This document shows, piece by piece, positions 7,248 to 12,173 of a DNA stretch of 12,173 nucleotides. Positions within the stretch are counted from its first letter, which is position 1; each line of letters starts with the position of its first letter. The DNA is taken from contig CAKTVN010000029.1 in assembly GCA_934623545.1 (NCBI GenBank), positions 1-12,173 on the forward strand, given 5' to 3'. This DNA is from an uncultured Oscillospiraceae bacterium (lineage in GTDB: Bacteria; Bacillota; Clostridia; Oscillospirales; Oscillospiraceae). The notes beneath the pieces were generated by a model. The model searched no databases. It had not been told where the DNA came from and was given only the letters and a program-made list of their open reading frames with translations. The translations under genes were made by a program, and so were the position numbers.

Positions 7248-8306
7248 TCACTTGCAGAGGCTGTTGAGCTTGGCTGCGGTGTCGGAGGCAACCTCCATCA
7301 TCTTATCCCAGTCAGTCGTGATCTGGGGAATGTCGGAGAGATTGGTGCGATTTTCACACTGCACGTCGCTGCGGTCGGGCAGAAGATAAGCGTCGGCAAC
7401 CAGCTTCTGCGCCTCGTCACTGAACAGGAAGTCCACAAACGCCTTGGCGTTGTCCATGTTGGGCGCGGTCTTGAGGATCATGGCAGGACGCGGGTTGACC
7501 ACTGTGCCAGAGGCAGGATAGTAGATGTTCAGGGGCTCGCCCTTGGCCATGGAGGAATAGGCGTTATAATCCACGCCCGCGATCAGGATGCCCTTTTCGC
7601 CGGTGGTAACGGCTTCCAGCGCCGCCTTGTTCGCGCCGGGGACGGTAAGTCCGTTGTCTGCCCAGCTCTGCATAATGGCTTCGCCGTCATCGGTGCCGGT
7701 CACGAAGCCCGCGAGGAAATCCTTGCACGCGCCGGACTTTTCCGGGTCGGGAATGGCGATCATGTCCTTATACTGTGCATCCGCCAGCTCCGCCCAGTCG
7801 GCGCTCAGCTCGGGAACGACAGTCGTGTTATAGATGACGCCGACCGCGGAAGCGCTGGAGCCGAAGAGCACGCTGTCTTCGTCGATCCAGCCTGCGTTGA
7901 CCTTGTCGGCGTTGGCGGGGGTATAGCTTTCGAGCTTGTCGTCCGCTTTCATGCTCAGACCGTCGGACCAAGAGGCCAGAATGACTACGTCGGCCACAGG
8001 GTTGGCCTGCTCTGCTTCCAGACGGGCGAGGATCTCGCCGGTGGTACCCTGGAACTGCTCGACCTCAACACCGGTCTTTTCGGTAAAGGCGGCAGCCAGC
8101 TTGTCGGCAAGACCTGCGGGGCTGGGCATATATACCGTTACCTTGCCGGAGAGCTGCGGCTCGGTGCTTTCCGGAGCGGACGTTCTTTCGGAAGCGTCAG
8201 GGCTTTCAGCCGGTTTGGTTTCATTCTGAGACTGCTGATTGCCGCAGGCCGCAAAGCTAAGGCAAAGGCACAGCGCCAGCAGCAGACATACGATACTTCT
8301 TTTCAT
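7248..8306 (-). CDS. ABC transporter solute-binding lipoprotein, AfuA/FbpA/PhnS-like
   Basis: A 352-residue secreted lipoprotein that captures the substrate for the neighbouring permease. It has a lysine-arginine start, a hydrophobic helix (5-20) and a lipobox FAAC with the lipidated C21. A Ser/Pro/Glu/Thr-rich tether (22-50) precedes the type 2 periplasmic-binding fold. Family landmarks are KVTVYMPSP (55-63), VGVIYNTTVVPE (155-166), WAELADAQYKDMIAIPDP (171-188), a VNPRPAMILKTAPN segment (270-283) and the C-terminal AKAFVDFLFSDEAQKLV (287-303). At the place where FbpA has its iron-binding twin tyrosines I see DYNAY (246-250), so ferric iron bound in the FbpA manner is doubtful. Phosphonate or another anion is equally possible. 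The ATG at 8306 overlaps the ATPase stop (ATGA) and has GAGG 11-12 nt upstream. The reading frame extends upstream only as a shadow of the ATPase gene. Confidence 0.93.
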   Translation of the reverse strand: MKRSIVCLLLALCLCLSFAACGNQQSQNETKPAESPDASERTSAPESTEPQLSGKVTVYMPSPAGLADKLAAAFTEKTGVEVEQFQGTTGEILARLEAEQANPVADVVILASWSDGLSMKADDKLESYTPANADKVNAGWIDEDSVLFGSSASAVGVIYNTTVVPELSADWAELADAQYKDMIAIPDPEKSGACKDFLAGFVTGTDDGEAIMQSWADNGLTVPGANKAALEAVTTGEKGILIAGVDYNAYSSMAKGEPLNIYYPASGTVVNPRPAMILKTAPNMDNAKAFVDFLFSDEAQKLVADAYLLPDRSDVQCENRTNLSDIPQITTDWDKMMEVASDTAAKLNSLCK

Positions 8307-9280
8307 GCGGATAAAACCTCTTTCTTTTGAAAAGTAATGACTTGCTCGGGATCTATGTAAACGGGCAAAACTTCGCCGGGCCTTACTTTCTGCCCGCTGT
8401 GAAGTGTCCATGTTACAGCTTGATAAGGAACCGTGATCTCATAAGTGCTTCCCAGATACTGCACGCTTTGAACAGGAAGCTCGAAATGCAGAGCACCTTT
8501 TGCCGGTGTCTGTGCGGCAGCTTCCGGACGGAACATCTCCGTTTTGCTGAGCCAGTTGGATTTTCCCACAAAGCGTGCCACAAATTCGGTGGCAGGCTTG
8601 TGATAGATAGTTTCCGGCGCTGCATACTGCTCCATGTAACCGCTGTTCAGAACGGCGATGCGGCCGCTCATGCTCATGGCCTCTGTCTGGTCGTGAGTCA
8701 CAAAAACAGAAGTGATGCCAAGGGAGGCGGTCAAGTCCGTCAGCTCGTGCCGCATTTCTTCCCTCAGCAGAGCGTCAAGTGCGGAAAGCGGTTCATCAAA
8801 CAGGATGCACCCCGGCTGAACGGCAATGGCGCGAGCAAAGGCCACACGCTGCTGCTGGCCGCCGGAAAGCTGATGTGGATAGCGTTTTTCAAAGTCCTCC
8901 AGATGCACGGTGCGCAGTGCGTTGCGAACCCTGCTTTGCAAATCAGCTGTATCTTTTCTTGCGCGCAGGCCGAAAGCCACGTTCTCAAATACCGTCATGT
9001 GAGGCCAGAGGGCAAAATCCTGAAACACGAAGCCGAGGTTCCGTTTCTCCGGCGGCAGGTTGATCCTGCGCGCTTTAGAGAAAACACAGGTATCGTCCAG
9101 CCAGATCTCGCCTTCATCCGGTGTTTCCAGTCCGGCAATCATCCGCAGCAGCGTTGTCTTGCCGCATCCGGATGGACCCAGCAGCGTCGTAAAGCATCCG
9201 TTCCGGATAGTCAGCGTCGTCGGATGAATGACTTGTCTTTTGTCAAAGCTCTTTGAGATCTGGTTCAATCGAATTTCCAT
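8303..9280 (-). CDS. ABC transporter ATP-binding protein, FbpC/AfuC/PhnT-like
   Basis: The 325-residue ATPase of the importer. The Walker A motif GPSGCGKT is at 35-42, the Q-loop glutamine at Q87 and the ABC signature LSGGQQQR at 138-145. Walker B CILFDEP is at 158-164 (D162, E163), the D-loop SALD follows, and the switch histidine is H196 in VFVTHDQTEAMS. All catalytic residues are intact. The C-terminal 80 residues form a probable TOBE domain typical of the ferric iron, spermidine and sugar importer ATPases. The phrase FALWPHMTVFENVAFGLRAR fits the FbpC/PhnT branch. I chose the ATG at 9280, which has GAGGG about 6 nt upstream. A TTG at 9310 would add ten residues and lacks a comparable ribosome site. 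As the first gene of the compact operon it overlaps the lipoprotein gene by 4 bp. Confidence 0.95.
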   Translation of the reverse strand: MEIRLNQISKSFDKRQVIHPTTLTIRNGCFTTLLGPSGCGKTTLLRMIAGLETPDEGEIWLDDTCVFSKARRINLPPEKRNLGFVFQDFALWPHMTVFENVAFGLRARKDTADLQSRVRNALRTVHLEDFEKRYPHQLSGGQQQRVAFARAIAVQPGCILFDEPLSALDALLREEMRHELTDLTASLGITSVFVTHDQTEAMSMSGRIAVLNSGYMEQYAAPETIYHKPATEFVARFVGKSNWLSKTEMFRPEAAAQTPAKGALHFELPVQSVQYLGSTYEITVPYQAVTWTLHSGQKVRPGEVLPVYIDPEQVITFQKKEVLSA

Positions 9281-9382
9281 AGCCGCCCTCTTTTCTTCAT
9301 GCTTAATCAATATAAAGGCGGAATGTAAATTGCGAGACCCGAGTTGCGTAAAATAAAAGTAAAATCGATGCAGTTAAAATTT
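9281..9382 (-). other. Leader/promoter region of the ABC-ppk operon
   Basis: This AT-rich stretch between the 12-bp hairpin and the ATPase start must hold the proximal promoter if the operon is not read through from degV. I find only mediocre sigma-A candidates. TTAACT (9372-9377) with a 16-nt gap to TATTTT (9350-9355) scores four of six in each box. Alternatively, TATATT lies close to the start codon but without a good -35 box. I see no clear Fur, PhoB or other operator palindrome in this part. The location is inferred and the exact elements are undecided. Confidence 0.3.
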
Positions 9383-9410
9383 CCGCCATACCGCAGCAGC
9401 GGTATGGCGG
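9383..9410. repeat. Perfect 12-bp inverted repeat upstream of the ABC operon
   Basis: CCGCCATACCGC, a 4-nt AGCA loop, then the exact complement GCGGTATGGCGG. The stem is GC-rich and without mismatches. Read on the minus strand, it is followed by AAATTTTAACT, only a weak T-run offset by three A residues, so it is a poor intrinsic terminator. It lies 103 bp upstream of the ATPase start and 35 nt beyond the degV-side hairpin. It could be a backup terminator for degV, an operator, or an mRNA-stabilising or processing hairpin. Confidence 0.8.
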
Positions 9411-9436
9411 GAACTCGCTTATATTATCTTCGTCTT

Positions 9437-9483
9437 AAAAGCAGCAGAGACCTCCTGTTTTTGCAAAATACAGGAGGTCTCTG
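9437..9483 (-). terminator. degV: Hairpin downstream of degV, probable terminator
   Basis: CAGAGACCTCCTGT (9445-9458) pairs perfectly with ACAGGAGGTCTCTG (9470-9483). The loop of 11 nt itself contains the palindrome TTTTGCAAAA. On the minus strand the stem is followed by CTGC and then TTTT (9440-9437), a short and offset T-run. It begins 56 bp after the degV stop codon, which fits a terminator for that gene. The T-run is weaker than in the etfA terminator, so readthrough is possible. The other strand also has a T-rich stretch after the stem, but no gene points that way. Confidence 0.55.
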
Positions 9484-9539
9484 GTTATATTTTAATTGCG
9501 CTGTACATCAGATAAGCAGCAAGGATACGCCTCAGTTGA

Positions 9540-10382
9540 TCAGCGTTTCCTGAAAAACGCAACAGCTACAACACCGGGGCCGGTATGAGTCCCGATAACG
9601 CTGCACAGCAGAGTGGAATCAAGCGTATCAATTCCATCCTGCCAGAGCGTGCGGCTGTCCTCCTCATACTTTTTCAGGAACACGTCACTCAATCCCGAGT
9701 AGCCAAGCAGTATCGGCATTGAAAAATCTATGCCGCCGCTGTTATGTATCTTTTCTGCGAGCAGATTATTGCCCTGCTTTGAGCCGCGCGCTTTCCCGAT
9801 AACAACAACTTCCCCATCCTGAACGGTAAGCACAGGCTTGATGTTAAGAATACCGCCGGCAAAAGCAGTTGCCTTAGAGATGCGCCCGCCTTTTTTCAGA
9901 TATTCGAGAGTGTCCAGCAATGCTATGAGGCACACATCCGCCTTCTTTTCCTCGATCTTTTCAGCGATCTGCGCCGAGCTTATTCCAGCTTCCGCCAGCT
10001 TCAGCGCGTGCTCGGCAAGAATACCGGACCCGATAGCGGCAGTCATGCTGTCCACAACAAAGATATTATCAAAATCCTCCGCGGCAATGCACGCACTTTG
10101 ATATGTCCCTGAAAGCTTGGAAGAAATAGTTATAACAACGGCGCTGTCCCCTGCTGCGGTGACTTCTTCAAATACTTTCTGAAACGCGGCAGGCGTGGCC
10201 TGACTCGTTGTCGGTAGGACGTCACTTTCAACAAGGCGTTCGTAGAAGCGCGCTTTGTCTATCGTCACACCGTCAATAAATTCTTCATTGCCGAAATGCA
10301 CGGTCAGCGGAACTATGCGAAAACGCTCTTTGACACGATCCGGCATATCCACAGTCGAGTCTACAATTATCTGGACGCTCAT
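9540..10382 (-). CDS. degV: DegV family fatty-acid-binding protein (FakB-like)
   Basis: A 280-residue DegV protein. Characterised members (FakB) bind a single fatty acid and present it to the kinase FakA for phosphorylation. Family motifs in order: IIVDSTVDMP (5-14), IVPLTVHFGNEEFIDGVTI (about 23-41), the TTSQATP lipid headgroup motif (58-64), SSKLSGTYQSA (87-97), DTLEYLKKGGRIS (157-169), LNIKPVLTVQDGEV, and the C-terminal GTHTGPGVVAVAF. Length and motif order are normal. The start at 10382 has GGAGG seven nt upstream. The frame stays open for about 52 codons upstream, but those codons run across the promoter and have no ribosome site. It is a single-gene unit with its own consensus promoter, between the etf terminator and the hairpin at 9445. 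No FakA gene is visible here. Confidence 0.95.
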   Translation of the reverse strand: MSVQIIVDSTVDMPDRVKERFRIVPLTVHFGNEEFIDGVTIDKARFYERLVESDVLPTTSQATPAAFQKVFEEVTAAGDSAVVITISSKLSGTYQSACIAAEDFDNIFVVDSMTAAIGSGILAEHALKLAEAGISSAQIAEKIEEKKADVCLIALLDTLEYLKKGGRISKATAFAGGILNIKPVLTVQDGEVVVIGKARGSKQGNNLLAEKIHNSGGIDFSMPILLGYSGLSDVFLKKYEEDSRTLWQDGIDTLDSTLLCSVIGTHTGPGVVAVAFFRKR

Positions 10383-10443
10383 CAAAAACCTCCTCAGTCC
10401 GGGATTGGGTTTATCACAAAATCTTAAAATACAGGTCTGATGG

Positions 10444-10472
10444 ATTATAACGCCGAGAAAATAATTTGTCAA
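10444..10472 (-). promoter_or_regulatory. degV: Consensus sigma-A promoter of degV
   Basis: On the minus strand there is a perfect TTGACA (10472-10467), a 17-nt spacer and a perfect TATAAT (10449-10444). Transcription would start near 10437, leaving a leader of about 55 nt before the degV start at 10382. The match to consensus in both boxes and in spacing suggests strong constitutive transcription. I see no obvious operator overlapping it. Confidence 0.9.
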
Positions 10473-10536
10473 TATCGTAAATTTGTCTAAACTCATATAC
10501 ATGAAACGTTTGAATACGTTATATATGTCGACGGCC

Positions 10537-10567
10537 AAAAACGGCAGGTGTAATTCACCTGCCGTTT
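10537..10567 (-). terminator. etfA: Intrinsic terminator of the etfBA operon
   Basis: AAACGGCAGGTG (10539-10550) pairs perfectly with CACCTGCCGTTT (10556-10567) around a 5-nt loop. On the minus strand the GC-rich stem runs into TTTTT (10541-10537). It starts 38 bp after the etfA stop and precedes the degV promoter, so it separates the two transcripts. Confidence 0.85.
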
Positions 10568-10604
10568 ACTGCCTGCAAAATCGTGAAGAAGAATTTAACT
10601 TATA

Positions 10605-11483
10605 TCAATTGTATCTCTCAAGCATGGCGTCAATAAACTTACCGGCGTCTTCCCTGATGAACAGATCGGCATAATCCCGGATAGGAGCTTTGGGGTCAGT
10701 GTTGATTGCGACTATCTTTTTTGCTCCGATCATTCCGCTGAGATGCTGCACTGCTCCGGATATGCCGAAGGCAACATAAAGCCTCGGCTGCACCGTGCTG
10801 CCGGTTTGGCCGACCTGATGGCAGTAGTCGGCAAAGCCTGCCGCGACCGCTGCTCTGGATGCACCCAGTTCAGCTCCGCAGCGCTGTGCAAGCAGCCGGA
10901 GCTTTTCAAAGTTCTCTTTGGTCCGCAGTCCCATCCCGCCCGAAAAAATAATATGCGCGGCAGTAAGATCGACTGTCCCTGACGGCTCCGCAGCTGTGCT
11001 CAGCAGAGTGAAGGCACTGTCAGCCTTCGGCGTGGCAATGTCCTGAATAACTACGGTGCCGTCCATAGGCACCGCGGACATGAATGCACCGGGTCTGACG
11101 GTCGCTATATATGGAGGCGCCACGCTTATGTTGCAGGCGATCTTACGTCCGCCGAATGTGGGGCGTATCTGCCTGAGGCCATAGCGGTCATCCCAGCAGA
11201 GGCGCGTGCAGTCGGCGGTTATCCCGCGGCCTATCACCGCGGCGAAAGCGGGTGCGACCGCAGCGAGAAATTCGCTCCGTTCAAAGATCACTGCTTCCGG
11301 GCAGCTTCGGTAATACATGGCTTCAAGCGTCTTCCTTACCGCCTCCGTGTGCTCCGGGCCGCCTGACGGAACGCGGTACGCGCACAGCGGCAGGCCGCGC
11401 TCGCGGGCAAGCTCATCGCACTTCGCGATAAGCCCCCATGAGGCTTCGTTATTCTCCGATACGATCACCCAGAATTCTTTCAT
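10605..11483 (-). CDS. etfA: Electron transfer flavoprotein subunit alpha
   Basis: The FAD-binding subunit of an EtfAB heterodimer that carries electrons between acyl-CoA dehydrogenase-type enzymes and other carriers. Of its 292 residues, the N-terminal half shows the usual GITADCTRL (87-95), RPTFGGRKIACN (107-118) and ATVRPGAF (127-134). The C-terminal FAD domain has SGGMGLRTKENF (181-192), GASRAAVAAG with R210 (207-216), QVGQTG (223-228) and GISGAVQH with H247 (240-247), then INTDPKAPI. The flavin-contacting Arg and His known from characterised Etf proteins are present. The protein has no N-terminal ferredoxin domain. The ATG at 11483 overlaps the etfB stop (ATGA) with GGAG 8 nt upstream. 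A GTG at 11492 would add three residues. No dehydrogenase gene is visible, so the physiological donor is unknown. Confidence 0.97.
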   Translation of the reverse strand: MKEFWVIVSENNEASWGLIAKCDELARERGLPLCAYRVPSGGPEHTEAVRKTLEAMYYRSCPEAVIFERSEFLAAVAPAFAAVIGRGITADCTRLCWDDRYGLRQIRPTFGGRKIACNISVAPPYIATVRPGAFMSAVPMDGTVVIQDIATPKADSAFTLLSTAAEPSGTVDLTAAHIIFSGGMGLRTKENFEKLRLLAQRCGAELGASRAAVAAGFADYCHQVGQTGSTVQPRLYVAFGISGAVQHLSGMIGAKKIVAINTDPKAPIRDYADLFIREDAGKFIDAMLERYN

Positions 11484-12173
11484 TTTGCACACTCCAGCAT
11501 TTCCGCTAGCCTGGCAGCACCATCCTGCACATCGTCGGTATACACCCCGTGCCGGTGGGCAAAGCTGAGGCTGTCGACTCTGACCGTCTCGGTGCCCGAA
11601 GCATTTTTACCGGCCTGCTCCGCGGTCAGGTGCAGCGTGCTGCCTGTCATGATCCGTATCTCGCTCTTTGCACTGCTGCGTAAGCCGAAGATAGTGGGGC
11701 TGCGGATCATACCGGTACCGTTTATTATCGAGAATACCGCGGGCAGAACAATCGAATATTCCTCGGCACCGTGCTTCCCGGCGTGCTTTACACAGAGCCT
11801 GCCGTCCCTGAGTTCGTTCACGGCCAGCACATCGCCCATATACCGCAGTTCATTCAGCGCCGCAAGCTGAGCTCCGATATGCCCGGTCTCGGAGTCGATA
11901 GCCTTACTGCCGCAGAAGATCATATCCTGCCGCGGAAGAGCCTTCAGCGCGTCGGAGAGCGTTTTCGCGGTAGCGATGGTATCGGAGCCGGCGAATATCC
12001 GGTCACATACCAGCACGGCCTCGTCCGCGCCCATAGCCAGCGCGCTGCGCAGCATAGGCTCCGCGAGCATCGGGGACATACTCAGCACGGTGACATAAGC
12101 CCCGTATCTGTCCTTGAGCTTCAGGGCTGTTTCGAGAGCGTATGCGTCCGCAGGGTTTATTTCGATCGTGCCG
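11480..12173 (-). CDS. etfB: Electron transfer flavoprotein subunit beta (5' end cut by window edge)
   Basis: The last 230 residues of EtfB are visible, in frame through the window end. The visible start, GTIEINPADAYALETALKLK, corresponds to the conserved INPxDxxALEEAL stretch near residues 30-45 of complete EtfB, so only a short N-terminus is missing. Further landmarks are VTVLSMSP, the nucleotide-binding segment ADEAVLVCDRIFAGSDTIAT, and CGSKAIDSETGHIGAQLA, where CGxxAIDGDT is usual. GSDT followed by A-T is common in Etf proteins of anaerobes. Whether this pair bifurcates electrons cannot be decided from the fragment. The stop overlaps the etfA start by 4 bp. GTG and ATG codons inside the fragment are not believable starts because conserved sequence precedes them. 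Confidence 0.95.
   Translation of the reverse strand, partial: GTIEINPADAYALETALKLKDRYGAYVTVLSMSPMLAEPMLRSALAMGADEAVLVCDRIFAGSDTIATAKTLSDALKALPRQDMIFCGSKAIDSETGHIGAQLAALNELRYMGDVLAVNELRDGRLCVKHAGKHGAEEYSIVLPAVFSIINGTGMIRSPTIFGLRSSAKSEIRIMTGSTLHLTAEQAGKNASGTETVRVDSLSFAHRHGVYTDDVQDGAARLAEMLECAK

Noticed and set aside
7224..8330. 368-codon open frame on the plus strand
   Set aside because: It lies fully antisense to the solute-binding lipoprotein, which has a signal peptide, lipobox and family motifs. The plus-strand translation resembles no family I know, and long antisense frames are common opposite GC-rich coding sequence.
8327..9256. 309-codon open frame on the plus strand
   Set aside because: Antisense to the ABC ATPase with all its catalytic motifs. 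The plus-strand product has no recognisable domain.
9344..9553. 69-codon open frame on the plus strand in the degV/ABC intergenic region
   Set aside because: It runs through both inverted repeats, has no ribosome site, and its sequence is dominated by the hairpin arms.
10383..10538. N-terminal extension of DegV
   Set aside because: It would run across the consensus promoter and its -10 box, and the GGAGG site favours the 10382 start.
10483..10674. 63-codon open frame on the plus strand between degV and etfA
   Set aside because: It reads through the etfA terminator into the antisense of etfA and shows no ribosome site or domain.
1..12173. Search for CRISPR arrays, insertion sequences, tRNA or rRNA genes and attachment sites
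   Set aside because: By eye I found no regularly spaced repeats, transposase-like frames, terminal inverted repeats around a gene, or tRNA-like cloverleaf sequences. The only intergenic stretches longer than about 25 bp are 9281-9539 and 10383-10604, and both are explained above.

Overview
The window reads as chromosomal DNA from a low-oxygen Firmicute, most likely a gut Clostridia/Oscillospiraceae-type bacterium. This placement is an inference. It rests on the lipoprotein signal peptide style, strong AGGAGG-type ribosome sites, a DegV protein, EtfBA of the anaerobic type, a polyferredoxin and a moderately high GC content. Every gene I can support lies on the minus strand, so transcription runs from high to low coordinates.

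Right part (12173 to 10383): the 3' part of etfB and all of etfA overlap by an ATGA stop/start and end at a good intrinsic terminator (10537-10567). Next comes a textbook sigma-A promoter (TTGACA, 17 bp, TATAAT; 10444-10472) that drives degV (9540-10382), a fatty-acid-binding protein gene. A 14-bp hairpin (9445-9483) probably ends the degV transcript.

Middle and left part (9382 to 1): after a second, perfect 12-bp hairpin (9383-9410) comes what looks like one very compact operon of ten genes. The order is ABC ATPase, solute-binding lipoprotein, fused two-domain permease (a ferric-iron/phosphonate-type importer), a beta-CASP metallo-beta-lactamase-fold hydrolase, a 69-residue DUF4177-like protein, exopolyphosphatase (Ppx), polyphosphate kinase (Ppk1), a two-helix membrane protein with a zinc ribbon, a glycine-zipper membrane protein, and a membrane polyferredoxin cut by the window edge. 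Neighbours overlap or sit 1 to 23 bp apart throughout, with no terminator-like hairpin between them.

Taken together, the operon pairs an importer for an unidentified small anion or metal with both polyphosphate synthesis (Ppk1) and breakdown (Ppx). It adds a probable nuclease or phosphodiesterase and three membrane or redox accessory proteins. The most interesting possibility is that the importer and the small proteins belong to polyphosphate or phosphate/metal storage. Linkage is visible in the sequence, but the joint function is an inference. I saw no insertion sequences, CRISPR arrays, tRNA or rRNA genes, and no intergenic stretch longer than 300 bp.
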